A DNA stretch of 47,253 nt from Arthrobacter sp. AL12 (GTDB taxonomy: Bacteria; Actinomycetota; Actinomycetes; Actinomycetales; Micrococcaceae). The position numbers and the translations under genes were made by a program. The stretch spans positions 1-47,253 of the forward strand of contig NZ_JASBQY010000023.1 of assembly GCF_029960645.1 (NCBI RefSeq), in the 5' to 3' direction. Positions 35,194-43,696 of this stretch are shown here, piece by piece (within the stretch, counting starts at the first letter, position 1; each line of letters opens with the position of its first letter). A model generated the notes under the pieces. That model did no database searches. It saw only the letters and a list, made by a program, of their open reading frames with translations, and was not told where the DNA came from.

Positions 35194-35663
35194 CGGGCCC
35201 AGACGGAAGCCGCCCCGGAATGCCCGGTGATGACGCTCTGGTAGACGAAGAAGGCGCCGGCTGCCGCTGCGACGATCAGCAGGGTCATCCGGACAGCACT
35301 GTTGGTGCGCAGCGCCCCCAGGAACGCGAAGCGCCGTCCGATGGGCTCGTGGCTCACGATCAGCGCCGCCGCCACAACCACGAAGAACACCACGGAAACG
35401 GCCTTGAGCACGTCCCCCTGTTCAGCGTGTTCACGGATCAGTGCGGAGGCAGGGCGGGTCTTTTGGAGCTGCTCCCCGGCCTGCGCTGTGAGCAGGGACA
35501 CCGGAACCAGCACCAGGGACAGCACTGCCAGCGGCCAGGCCAGGTAGCCGCGCCAGCGGGGCGCCGCGGCATACACGATCGCGGCGAGGCCGGCGATCGG
35601 GGCCAGCACGACGACGGCGTGGATGAGCAGGATGTGGGCCGGGAGGCCCGCTATTTCGATCAT
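35190..35663 (-). CDS. DUF2231-like membrane protein
   Basis: This 157-residue protein has four hydrophobic segments (about 8-30, 41-60, 88-106 and 126-145). The start MIEIAGLPAHILLIHAVVVL with its HxxxVH-like pattern resembles the DUF2231 family, known only as small membrane proteins and often discussed as heme- or redox-linked. ATG at 35663 is chosen; a longer in-frame form has an Arg/Pro-rich leader with no similarity. It is translationally coupled to the downstream P-type ATPase and may be an accessory to it, which is an inference. Confidence 0.7.
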   Translation of the reverse strand: MIEIAGLPAHILLIHAVVVLAPIAGLAAIVYAAAPRWRGYLAWPLAVLSLVLVPVSLLTAQAGEQLQKTRPASALIREHAEQGDVLKAVSVVFFVVVAAALIVSHEPIGRRFAFLGALRTNSAVRMTLLIVAAAAGAFFVYQSVITGHSGAASVWAR

Positions 35664-35731
35664 GTATGCCCCTATCCCTCGGACCGGCCCGGCGGCTGCG
35701 TCGCCGAGGGCTGGGCTTCTATGATTCTTGC

Positions 35732-36712
35732 ATGGGAGAGCAGGGGCTGGCGGACGTAGCGGCACGGCTCTATGCCCTCCCGTTCGACGATTTTGTCGCC
35801 GCACGGACAGCAGCAGCCAAAGACGCCGCTGCCGCGAAGGAGCAGGGGACCCTCGCCGCGGAGGTGCGGTCCCTGCCCAAACCGTCTGTGGCGGCGTGGG
35901 CGGTGAACATGCTCGCCGCCCGGCGGCCGGGGATTCTCCGGGAACTCGCCGGGCTGGGGACGGCGATGCGCGCGGCGCAGTCCTCCCTCGACGCCGCGGA
36001 ACTCCGGCGGCTGGGACACGTTCGGCGCCAGCTCCTGGGCAGCGCGGTCAAGGCAGCGAGGGAGGTCGCCGAACAGCAGGGACGGAAGATCAGCGGTGCG
36101 ATCGCCGCGGAGGTGGAAGCGACCCTGCGCGCGGCGACAGCGGATGCGGGGGCCGCGGCCGCCATGCAGTCCGGCCGCCTGCTCCGGGGGCTCTCCGCCG
36201 ACGGCGTGGACGTGGTGGATCTGTCCGGCGCTGTGGCGCTGCCCGGCCTGGTGATTGCTGCGGAGGCCGAACCGGTTCGCCCCGGCTCAGCCGGAAAAGC
36301 AGCGCGGACCGGGACCGTAGCGGGTTCCGGAACCGCAGCGGAGAAAGCGGCGGAGCAGCCCCGCCTGCGCGCGGTCCGGCAGGAACCGCGGCCGTCCACT
36401 CCCTCCGTGCTGGAACGTGCCCGGACGCTGCTCAAGGACGCCGAAGATGCCGCGGCAGCGGCCGCGCAGGAATCCCGGCAGCAGGAAGAGGAGCTGGCCG
36501 GGTCCATGGCCCTGGCCACAGAGCTCGCCGACGCGGTGCGGACGCTGCGGGAACAGCTTGCCGAGCGCGAGCAGGAGCTCAAGGCTGCCAGGAAGCGGCG
36601 CGAGCTGGCCGCCGCCCGGGCCCAGCAGGCAGCGCGGGCGGCAGCCAAGGCGCGGCGCACCGAGGACCTTGCCCGGGAACGGGTCCTGCGGCTGGGCGAC
36701 ACACCGCGCTGA
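35732..36712 (+). CDS. Ala-rich coiled-coil protein of unknown function
   Basis: This 326-residue protein has no signal peptide. The N-terminal part (MGEQGLADVAARLYALPFDDFVAARTAAAK, read as residues 1-30) looks like a conserved small helical domain with LPKPSVAAWAVNMLA at about 50. Residues 230-320 are Ala/Glu/Arg-rich heptads predicted to form a long coiled coil. ATG at 35732 is preferred, giving the conserved-looking MGEQGL; the in-frame ATG at 35666 adds an Arg-rich stretch. It is divergent from the DUF2231-ATPase operon. No function assigned. Confidence 0.75.
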   Translation: MGEQGLADVAARLYALPFDDFVAARTAAAKDAAAAKEQGTLAAEVRSLPKPSVAAWAVNMLAARRPGILRELAGLGTAMRAAQSSLDAAELRRLGHVRRQLLGSAVKAAREVAEQQGRKISGAIAAEVEATLRAATADAGAAAAMQSGRLLRGLSADGVDVVDLSGAVALPGLVIAAEAEPVRPGSAGKAARTGTVAGSGTAAEKAAEQPRLRAVRQEPRPSTPSVLERARTLLKDAEDAAAAAAQESRQQEEELAGSMALATELADAVRTLREQLAEREQELKAARKRRELAAARAQQAARAAAKARRTEDLARERVLRLGDTPR

Positions 36713-36751
36713 TGACCGGAAAGTGTCGGAGGCCGGCGCCACACTTAATGC

Positions 36752-36931
36752 ATGGAAGCCAACCAGTACTTTGAAGTCACGTACCTGGACACGGACTGCG
36801 GCCGCATCCGCACCGAGACCTTCGACGACGTCTCCGACGCCGAACGCTTCGCCAGCCGACGGCTCGCCGACGAGCAGGGCTGGGCCATCATTGACGCGGT
36901 GCCGGCGCAGGAAGGCCGCAGGGCAGCCTAG
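36752..36931 (+). CDS. small acidic protein, 59 residues, unknown function
   Basis: A 59-codon frame from ATG at 36752 reads MEANQYFEVTYLDTDCG and continues RIRTETFDDVSDAERFASR to the end at TAG 36931. Its amino-acid make-up (acidic, aromatic residues in place, Trp near residue 45) is that of a folded protein, unlike the Arg/Pro-rich shadow frames of this GC-rich DNA. The nearest purine-rich site, GGAGG at 36728-36732, is 19 nt from the ATG, farther than usual. It follows the coiled-coil gene by 39 nt. Confidence 0.65.
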   Translation: MEANQYFEVTYLDTDCGRIRTETFDDVSDAERFASRRLADEQGWAIIDAVPAQEGRRAA

Positions 36932-37066
36932 CCTTACTGCCCGGTGAGGTTGATTGAGATCGAGTGCGGACACGCCCGCCGGCCAGCTGCTCTTACTCGT
37001 TGATCCCCATATGCGCTCGACCGTTTTCCTCTGGAAACCTCCGCACCCCCGCCCTACCATGAAGCC

Positions 37067-38446
37067 ATGTTGGACACCCGCAACCTGAGGGCCTTTGCGG
37101 ACGGCTTCGGCGGCGAGGTGATCAGGCCGGGCGAACCGAGGTACGACGTTGCCCGTGCGGTCTGGAACGGTCTGGTCGACCGCAGGCCGGGCCTCGTCGT
37201 CCGGCCGAACGGAACGGCCGACGTCGTGGCGGCCCTCCGGTTCGCCCGCGAACAGGAACTCGTCGTCGCCGTGCGCGGCGGCGGCCACAGCATCCCCGGA
37301 TTCTCTACATGCGACGACGGTATAGTCATCGACCTCTCGCGAATGCGCGGCGCGGCGATCGATCCCGGACGCCGCACGGCTGTCTGCGCCGGCGGGGCGC
37401 TGCTCTCAGATCTGGACGACGCGGCACAGGCAGTCGGCCTCGTATGCCCTGTCGGCGTGGTCTCCCACACCGGCGTCGGCGGTCTCACGCTTGGCGGCGG
37501 GATGGGCCGACTGCAGCGGAAGTTCGGGCTAACGATTGACAACCTCCGTGCGGTGGAGCTCGTGACGGCCGACGGCGGGATCGTCCGCGCCTCGTCGGAC
37601 GAAAACCCCGAGCTCTTCTGGGGTGTCCGTGGAGCCGGCGCAAACTTCGGCGTTGCGACGTCGTTCGAATACGCCCTCCACCCGCTTGACCATCCCATCA
37701 CGCACGGGACCGTCGTCCACCCGATCGAGCGCGCCGGCGAGCTCGCGCAGCTTTTCACTGAGATCGCAGAGACGGGCCCGGACGAGCTGTGGCTCGGCTT
37801 CTATCTCCGCCTGGCGCTCCCGGCGGAGGCCTTCCCGGCAGGGATCGGGGGCCGGCCGATAGCCGCTGTCTCCGTTTTGCACTGTGGGCAGCCCCGCGGG
37901 GCCGAGCGGGATCTCGCACGGCTGCGTGGGTTCGGACCGCCGGTTGCCGGCTCGATCGAGCCGAAACCCCACCTGGTAGCACAGCGCCTCGCAGACGTGT
38001 CCTCGGCGTGGGGCCACCGCTTCTACATGAAGAGCGCCTTCCTCCGCAGCCTGCCCGAGGAGCTCGTCGATATGGCGGTCCAGCACACACACGGGATTCC
38101 TCAGGGAGCCGGCGGCGAGTTCGGTTTCTGGTCCTGGGGCCGGGCGATCGCAGAGGTGCCGGAGGATGCAACCGCGTTCACGGGCCGCGCAGCGGCCTAC
38201 TGGATGGGCGCCGAGATTCAGTGGGACGATCCGGAGCTCGACGGGCCGTGCCGTGAGTGGGCCCGGGCGGGAATGGCGGAGGTCGGGCCGTTCGCCGCCA
38301 GGGGCCGCTACGTCAACGACGTCGCCGAATCGCGCGGGGACTCGCGGGCGATCTATGGCGACGGGAAGTACGAGCGGTTGCTCGGGCTCAAGCGCGCATG
38401 GGACCCGGACAACGTCTTCCGGATGAATCAGAACATCCGCCCTTAG
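37067..38446 (+). CDS. FAD-linked oxidoreductase (berberine-bridge-like, VAO family)
   Basis: This 459-residue flavoprotein has an FAD-binding type 4 domain (about 40-210) with VRGGGHSIPGF, where His74 is the likely covalent FAD attachment site, and HTGVGGLTLGGGMG. The C-terminal BBE segment contains AWDPDNVFRMNQNIRP, the usual ending. The protein appears cytosolic, with no signal peptide. It is a single gene. Members oxidise sugars, alkaloids or phenolic compounds, so the substrate cannot be predicted. Confidence 0.88.
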   Translation: MLDTRNLRAFADGFGGEVIRPGEPRYDVARAVWNGLVDRRPGLVVRPNGTADVVAALRFAREQELVVAVRGGGHSIPGFSTCDDGIVIDLSRMRGAAIDPGRRTAVCAGGALLSDLDDAAQAVGLVCPVGVVSHTGVGGLTLGGGMGRLQRKFGLTIDNLRAVELVTADGGIVRASSDENPELFWGVRGAGANFGVATSFEYALHPLDHPITHGTVVHPIERAGELAQLFTEIAETGPDELWLGFYLRLALPAEAFPAGIGGRPIAAVSVLHCGQPRGAERDLARLRGFGPPVAGSIEPKPHLVAQRLADVSSAWGHRFYMKSAFLRSLPEELVDMAVQHTHGIPQGAGGEFGFWSWGRAIAEVPEDATAFTGRAAAYWMGAEIQWDDPELDGPCREWARAGMAEVGPFAARGRYVNDVAESRGDSRAIYGDGKYERLLGLKRAWDPDNVFRMNQNIRP

Positions 38447-38544
38447 CGACGACTGGGAGGGACGGCCGGGCCGTCGTCGACTCCGTGCCGCTGCGTTTGG
38501 ACCAGAAGGCTACCTCAGCCCGCCCTGAAACGACTGCCGGGCAC

Positions 38545-38577
38545 GAGAAAGGCCCCCACCGGTCGGGTGAGGGCCCT
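38545..38577 (-). terminator. candidate terminator after the aldo/keto reductase
   Basis: GGCCCCCACC (38551-38560) pairs with GGTGAGGGCC (38566-38575) with one wobble pair and a 5-nt loop. On the minus strand it is followed by TTTCTCG. It is 76 nt past the stop of the reductase gene and could also serve the convergent FAD enzyme gene. Confidence 0.65.
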
Positions 38578-38652
38578 GCTGTGGCTCCGGGAAACCCGTC
38601 GCCTCAGCCGCGAATAGGCCGAACCGCTGGCCTCTCGGCCAAGCGGGTTGGC

Positions 38653-39498
38653 TTAGGCGAAGTCGGAGACTGCCGGGTCGGCGCCGATGCGGCCGGCACC
38701 CTCGGCCGACTTGTCCATGCCGTTGATGGCCTGCACATCCGTCTCGTCCAGGCTGACGTCCAGCGCGGCGTAGTTCTCGCGGATGCGGGATTCGGTCACG
38801 GACTTGGGGATAACAACGTTGCCGACGGCCAGGTGCCAGGCGATGACAACCTGCGCCGGGGTGGCACCATGCTTGGCCGCGATCTGGCCGATGATGGAGC
38901 TCTCCAGCAGCTCGCCACCCTGGCCCAGCGGCGACCAGGCCTGGGTAAGGATGCCCTTGGACGCGTTGAATTCGCGCAGCTCGGCCTGGTTGAAGAAGGG
39001 GTGCAGCTCGACCTGGTTGATGGCCGGCACAACGCCGGTCTCGTCGATGAGACGCTGCAGGCCCGCCTTGGTGAAGTTGGAGACGCCAATGGTCTTCACG
39101 CGGCCCTGCTTCTGCAGCTCGATGAGAGCCTTCCAGGTGTCCACGTATTTGTCCTGCTTGGGCTGCATCCAGTGGATCAGGTACATGTCCAGAGTCTCCA
39201 GGCCCAGACGGTCCATGGATTCCTCAAAGGCCTTCAGCGTGGACTCGTAGCCCTGGTCCGCGTTCCACAGCTTGGTGGTGATGAAGATTTCCTCGGGCTT
39301 GAGGCCCGAGCGCTCGATCGCCCGGCCCACGCCTGCTTCATTGCCGTAGATCTTGGCGGTGTCGATGTGGCGGAAGCCTGCCTCGAAAGCCTGGACAACC
39401 ACCTTCTCGGCGATGTCGTCTTCCACCTGCCACACCCCGTAGCCAAGCTGGGGAATGGTGTTGCCGTCATTGAAAGTCAGTACCGGAGAAAAAGTCAT
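38653..39498 (-). CDS. aldo/keto reductase
   Basis: This NADPH-dependent carbonyl reductase has 281 residues. The AKR tetrad is present: Asp46 and Tyr51 in RHIDTAKIYGNE, Lys76 in ITTKLWN and His109 in LIHWMQP. The cofactor region includes VIPKSVTESRIREN. The sequence resembles the 2,5-diketo-D-gluconate reductase and AKR5 group, but many relatives act on assorted aldehydes. ATG at 39498 is used. It stands alone on the minus strand. Confidence 0.9.
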   Translation of the reverse strand: MTFSPVLTFNDGNTIPQLGYGVWQVEDDIAEKVVVQAFEAGFRHIDTAKIYGNEAGVGRAIERSGLKPEEIFITTKLWNADQGYESTLKAFEESMDRLGLETLDMYLIHWMQPKQDKYVDTWKALIELQKQGRVKTIGVSNFTKAGLQRLIDETGVVPAINQVELHPFFNQAELREFNASKGILTQAWSPLGQGGELLESSIIGQIAAKHGATPAQVVIAWHLAVGNVVIPKSVTESRIRENYAALDVSLDETDVQAINGMDKSAEGAGRIGADPAVSDFA

Positions 39499-39606
39499 CC
39501 CGCTATCCTGCCAACGTCCCCGGCATACCGCCAGCTTAAGGGGCGCAGCTAAGCTAGGCGCTTAACCGGGAATTTTCCCGCCCTTGCCAGGGTCAGTCCG
39601 CAACCC

Positions 39607-40062
39607 TCAGTCGGTGGCGGCCGCCTCCGCGAGCCGGCGTTCGGCGTCGTTGACCTGTTCCAGCACCGACTCGGCGCGGCGCCGCACCGACACCGCCCCG
39701 GCCGGGACGGGGCCGACGGCGAGCCGGAGCATCGCGGCTGCCTCGGCCGTGGTCGCCAGGGAGTTCCCGGCTGTGGACAGGGCGCGGTGGACTCCTGCCA
39801 GCCGCCCTGGAATGTCCAGTCCCTCGCTGGGTGAACGCCGCTGGGCCTCCGCGCAGATCTGCCGGACCCGCCCGGAGAGCACCGTGAGCTCGTTCGCGAT
39901 CGCCAGGAGTTCGTCGTAGAGGGCATCGTCCTCCACACCGGCGAGAACCTGGTGGTAGCGGTCGAGGCCGCGGGTGAACCGGTCATGGGCTCGGCGCCAG
40001 AGGCCCTTGCCGAGTTCGATGTCGTCTTTCCGCCCCTGCCGGGCGGCGCTGAAGAATCCCAA
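39607..40062 (-). CDS. helical protein following bpa, unknown function
   Basis: This 151-residue protein is almost entirely predicted helix, with LWRRAHDRFTRGLDRYHQVL, LAIANELTVLSGRVRQIC and a C-terminal heptad-like stretch (about 125-150). TTG at 40062 is chosen because it lies 7 nt after the bpa stop and gives LGFFSAARQGRKDD; a longer in-frame start would read backward into bpa and lacks similarity. It is probably co-transcribed with bpa. No known family is recognised with confidence. Confidence 0.7.
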   Translation of the reverse strand: MGFFSAARQGRKDDIELGKGLWRRAHDRFTRGLDRYHQVLAGVEDDALYDELLAIANELTVLSGRVRQICAEAQRRSPSEGLDIPGRLAGVHRALSTAGNSLATTAEAAAMLRLAVGPVPAGAVSVRRRAESVLEQVNDAERRLAEAAATD

Positions 40063-40069
40063 GGATGCC

Positions 40070-40780
40070 CTAGAGGTACTGGCCGGGACCGCGGTCCGGG
40101 TCTGCGGGGACGGCAGGCTGCGGGTGACCCGCGCCGGGCCTGGGTGCAGCGGCGCGTTGGGGTTCCCCGTTCTCGCCGATGACGACTCCGGGCGCAATCA
40201 CCGTACCGGGCGGCAGCTGACGGAGCTGCGCCTGCGCCGCGGCGTGCTCCCGGGCTGCATGCTGAGCCGCGAGGGCGGTCTGGATCCCGTGGAAGAGTCC
40301 CTCCAGCCAGCCGACCAGCTGGGCCTGGGCGATCCGCAGTTCCGCATCCGAGGGGGTTCCGTCCTCCGGGAAGGGAAGGGTGATGCGTTCCAGTTCCTCG
40401 ACCAGTTCCGGCGCGAGGCCGTCTTCCAGTTCCTTGATGGAGCGTTCATGGATTTCTGCCAGCCGGACGCGCGCCGCGTCGTCAAGCGGAGCGGACTTCA
40501 CTTCGTCCAGTAGCTGCTTCATCATGGTGCCGATCCGCATGACCTTCGCGGGTTCGTCGACGAGGCCCTGGAGCTGGCTGGTTTTGGGGCGTCCCTCGGT
40601 GTGTTGCCCGGGCTGGACGGGTTGTCCCTGGCCCCGCAGTCTCCCGGGCTGTCCGGGCTGTCCGGGCTCCAGCGGCTGGTCCCGGGCCGCGTTTGCGTCG
40701 TCGCCGGCCGGCCGGGGGATCAGGGTGGCGCCCTCAAGGGGGCTCCCGCCGCCGGGCTGAGTGTCGTGGGGATCGCTCAT
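40070..40780 (-). CDS. bpa: bacterial proteasome activator (Bpa/PafE)
   Basis: Bpa/PafE forms an ATP-independent ring that opens the 20S proteasome gate and delivers unfolded proteins. This 236-residue protein has a disordered Pro/Gln/Gly-rich N-terminus and a helical core at about 70-180 (LVDEPAKVMRIGTMMKQLL, LVEELERITLPFPEDGTP, AQLVGWLEGLFHGIQTAL). It ends in GQYL, the C-terminal motif by which the family docks to the proteasome. The DUF2587 family match is from memory of mycobacterial Rv3780. The 31-bp repeat lies 36 nt upstream of its start. Confidence 0.92.
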   Translation of the reverse strand: MSDPHDTQPGGGSPLEGATLIPRPAGDDANAARDQPLEPGQPGQPGRLRGQGQPVQPGQHTEGRPKTSQLQGLVDEPAKVMRIGTMMKQLLDEVKSAPLDDAARVRLAEIHERSIKELEDGLAPELVEELERITLPFPEDGTPSDAELRIAQAQLVGWLEGLFHGIQTALAAQHAAREHAAAQAQLRQLPPGTVIAPGVVIGENGEPQRAAAPRPGAGHPQPAVPADPDRGPGQYL

Positions 40781-40816
40781 GGCTTCATACTCTCACGAGC
40801 CCGGGCCGCCGAGTGC

Positions 40817-40909
40817 GGAGCGGCGCGGGCGGGTGGCCGCGGAGCGGGGAGCGGCGCGGGCGGGGGGCCGCGGAGCGGGGAGCGGCGCGGGCGGGGGGCC
40901 GCGGAGCGG
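40817..40909. repeat. three tandem 31-bp GC-rich repeats upstream of bpa
   Basis: Three consecutive 31-bp units start at 40817, 40848 and 40879, each beginning GGAGCGGCGCGGGCGGG. Units 2 and 3 are identical and unit 1 differs at one base. They lie in the 212-bp gap between ybdD and bpa, just upstream of the bpa start. Confidence 0.9.
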
Positions 40910-40992
40910 GGCAGCCGCCGGTCCCCACCCGGACCCAAGGAAATGCGCAACAAACGGTCCAGGCAGCGGCGGCGCCGCTCAGCCGAAACCGG

Positions 40993-41184
40993 TCAGCAGC
41001 ACCGGCCCTGCGGGTTGGCGTCCTGCCGGTCCGTCTGGTCCCGCCAGAACTCCCGCTCGGTCATCGGCTGGGTGCCGTGGCCGGCTTCGGCATGATGTGC
41101 GAGGTACTTGGTGTACCCATCCGCACCCATGACACCGCCCAGGTACCGGGCGAATCCCCGGAAGCCCGCAACTACAGCATTCAT
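40993..41184 (-). CDS. YbdD/YjiX family small protein
   Basis: This 63-residue protein matches the YbdD/YjiX family (DUF466), whose members are usually encoded next to CstA-type carriers. Features are FARYLGGVMGADGYTKYLAHH and MTEREFWRDQTDRQDANP. The C-terminus GRCC carries two Cys. ATG at 41184 lies 13 nt after the cstA stop. Relatives in E. coli are thought to assist CstA/BtsT-type pyruvate or peptide uptake; the role here is inferred. Confidence 0.88.
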   Translation of the reverse strand: MNAVVAGFRGFARYLGGVMGADGYTKYLAHHAEAGHGTQPMTEREFWRDQTDRQDANPQGRCC

Positions 41185-41197
41185 CTGTGCCTCCGTA

Positions 41198-43498
41198 TTA
41201 GTGGTGGGCGGACTTCTCGGTCCGCTTGTCCGCCGGCAGCTGGTTCCATTGGGCCATGAGCGCCCGCTCGGGTTCGGTGGGAACCGGGCCGGCCGGGGCG
41301 AAGACACGCGACGGCAGCGCCGGATCCTCGTTGCTGGTGGTGGCCAGGCCTGCTTTGGCGTTGCGGAACGCCTTCGCGGTGGCGATCAGGGCCGCCGTGA
41401 TGACGATGATGCTGAGCACCACGAAGATGACCGAGAGCCAGCCCTGGATCGCGGTGTTGCGGATCACGGCTTCCATCGCCGGGACGGTCTTGGCCGTGCC
41501 GAAGGAGGTTTTGCCCTCCTCGAGTGCCTTGGAGAAGGCGGCGTTGTTGGCGAAGTAGCCGACAGCCGGAGTGGAGGAGAAGATCTTCAGATAGCTGGCC
41601 GTGATGGTCACGACGGCTGCGAAGGCCATCGGGATCGCCACGATCCAGAGGTACTTGAAGGAGCCCTTCTTCGCCGCGATGGCCAGGCAGACGGACAGTG
41701 CAATGGCGGCCAGCAGCTGGTTGGCGATGCCGAACAGCGGGAACAGCGTATTAATGCCGCCCAGCGGGTCCGTGACGCCCATCAGCAGCACGGCGCCCCA
41801 GGCACCGACCATGACTAGGGTGCAAAGCCAGGCGCCGGGACGCCAGGAGTGCTCCTTGAACTTCGGCACGAAGTTGCCGATCGAGTCCTGCAGCATGAAG
41901 CGGGCAACGCGCGTGCCGGCGTCGACCGCGGTGAGGATGAACAGCGCCTCGAACATGATGGCGAAGTGGTACCAGAAGCTCATCATGGCGGTGCCGCCGA
42001 TGAACTGCTGCATGATGTGGGCAAGGCCCACGGCCAGGGTCGGGGCGCCGCCGGTGCGGGAGACGATGCTGGCTTCGCCGACGTTGGCGGCCGTTTCGGC
42101 GAGCAAGTTCGGGCTGATGTTGACGCCGGAGAGTCCGAGGCTGTTGACCCAGGCGGCCGCGGTTTCCACGGTGCCCCCAGTGAGGGCTGCCGGGGAGTTC
42201 ATGGCGAAGTAGAGTCCGCGGTCAATGGAGATCGCCGCGACGAGAGCCATGACGGCCACAAAGGACTCCATCAGCATGCCGCCGTACCCGATGTAGCGGG
42301 TCTGGCGTTCCTTTTCGATCAGCTTCGGTGTGGTGCCGGAGGCGATCAAGGCGTGGAATCCCGAGAGCGCGCCGCAGGCGATGGTGACGAAGAGGAACGG
42401 GAACAGGGAGCCCGGGAAGACGGGACCATTGTCGCGGCTGGCGAATTCGCTGAAGGCCGGGACGGTGATTTCCGGGCGGACCACGATGACGGCCAGTGCC
42501 AGCATCACGATGACGCCGATCTTCATGAAGGTGGAGAGGTAGTCACGCGGCGCGAGGAGCAGCCAGACCGGCAGGATGGCGGCGATGAAGCCGTAGATGA
42601 TGATGGCCCAGGCGATGGTGACCTTGTCCAGCGTAAAGAGGGCGTCGCCCCATTCGGTGGCGGCGACGACGCCGCCGCCGATGATGGCGGCCATGAGCAG
42701 CACAAAGCCGATCAGCGAGACTTCCATGATCTTGCCGGGGCGGATGAAGCGCAGGTAGACGCCCATGAAGAGGGCGATCGGGATGGTCATGCCGACGGAG
42801 AAGACACCCCACGGGCTCTCGGCCAGGGCGTTGACGACGACAAGGGCCAGGATGGCGACGATGATCACCATGATCAGCAGGGTGGCGACCAGCGCGGCGG
42901 TGCCGCCGATGGCGCCGAGTTCCTCGCGGGCCATCTGGCCCAGGGAGCGTCCGCCGCGGCGCATGGAGAAGAACATCACGACGTAGTCCTGGACTGCTCC
43001 GGCGAACACGACGCCGATGATGATCCAGATGGTGCCGGGGAGGTAGCCCATCTGGGCGGCGAGGATCGGGCCTACGAGGGGCCCGGCGCCGGCGATGGCG
43101 GCGAAGTGGTGGCCGAACAGGACGTTGCGGTCCGTCCGGACATAGTCCTTGCCGTCGGCCTTGTACTCCGCGGGGGTGGCCCGGCGGTCGTTCGGCTTGA
43201 GCAGGAAGCGCTCGATCACCTTGGAGTAAAAGCGGTAGCCGATCAGGTACGTGCACACCGCGGCGAACACGAACCAGATGGCGTTGACCGTTTCACCGCG
43301 GACGATCGCGAGCATGAACCATGCCACGGCGCCCAGCAGGGAGATTGCCGCCCAGATGGCGATCTTGGTCGGCGTCCATTTGCGCTCTTCGGCCTCACGC
43401 ACGGACTCGTCCACGGCTGTGGGCGGCAGGGCCGGATCGGGCGTTATGCCGTCGTCGACGAGTATGTTTTTTGACGTGCCATCTGGCATTGTGCCCAT
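41198..43498 (-). CDS. cstA: carbon starvation protein CstA family carrier
   Basis: This 766-residue membrane protein belongs to the CstA/BtsT family, which imports pyruvate or peptides during carbon limitation. It has about 16-18 hydrophobic segments, with family motifs HHFAAIAGAGPLVGPILAAQ, VQDYVVMFFSMRRGGRSLGQ (split in several helices), CGALSGFHALIASGTTPKL and a long hydrophilic C-terminus. ATG at 43498 is chosen; AAGGAGG ends 4 nt before it. The frame continues upstream without conserved sequence. It is followed by ybdD. The true substrate is not known. Confidence 0.92.
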   Translation of the reverse strand: MGTMPDGTSKNILVDDGITPDPALPPTAVDESVREAEERKWTPTKIAIWAAISLLGAVAWFMLAIVRGETVNAIWFVFAAVCTYLIGYRFYSKVIERFLLKPNDRRATPAEYKADGKDYVRTDRNVLFGHHFAAIAGAGPLVGPILAAQMGYLPGTIWIIIGVVFAGAVQDYVVMFFSMRRGGRSLGQMAREELGAIGGTAALVATLLIMVIIVAILALVVVNALAESPWGVFSVGMTIPIALFMGVYLRFIRPGKIMEVSLIGFVLLMAAIIGGGVVAATEWGDALFTLDKVTIAWAIIIYGFIAAILPVWLLLAPRDYLSTFMKIGVIVMLALAVIVVRPEITVPAFSEFASRDNGPVFPGSLFPFLFVTIACGALSGFHALIASGTTPKLIEKERQTRYIGYGGMLMESFVAVMALVAAISIDRGLYFAMNSPAALTGGTVETAAAWVNSLGLSGVNISPNLLAETAANVGEASIVSRTGGAPTLAVGLAHIMQQFIGGTAMMSFWYHFAIMFEALFILTAVDAGTRVARFMLQDSIGNFVPKFKEHSWRPGAWLCTLVMVGAWGAVLLMGVTDPLGGINTLFPLFGIANQLLAAIALSVCLAIAAKKGSFKYLWIVAIPMAFAAVVTITASYLKIFSSTPAVGYFANNAAFSKALEEGKTSFGTAKTVPAMEAVIRNTAIQGWLSVIFVVLSIIVITAALIATAKAFRNAKAGLATTSNEDPALPSRVFAPAGPVPTEPERALMAQWNQLPADKRTEKSAHH

Positions 43499-43696
43499 GT
43501 CTCCTCCTTGAGAAACCCCAACCGGGCAAATCCACTTGACAGATGTGCCCCAAGGCACCCTACCAACGACGGCGATCCATGGATACGGCTTTGCGCCAGA
43601 CGGTCCCGCGGACGCGGCGAACGGTCGGGCCAACGAGTCGAGCGGCGGGGCGGTCACCGCCGGATGTTACCCGCAGGTACCGGGTACGGGCGGCCC

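Noticed and set aside
37067..38446. Bicovalent FAD attachment in the FAD oxidoreductase (His74 plus Cys127)
   Set aside because: Aligned on the GVGG...GGG segment, the attachment Cys of berberine-bridge enzymes falls at Val132, not Cys127. Only the His74 link is supported.
43499..43696. Riboswitch or leader upstream of cstA
   Set aside because: No conserved fold or attenuator-like pair of hairpins could be drawn. Only the AAGGAGG ribosome site is clear.
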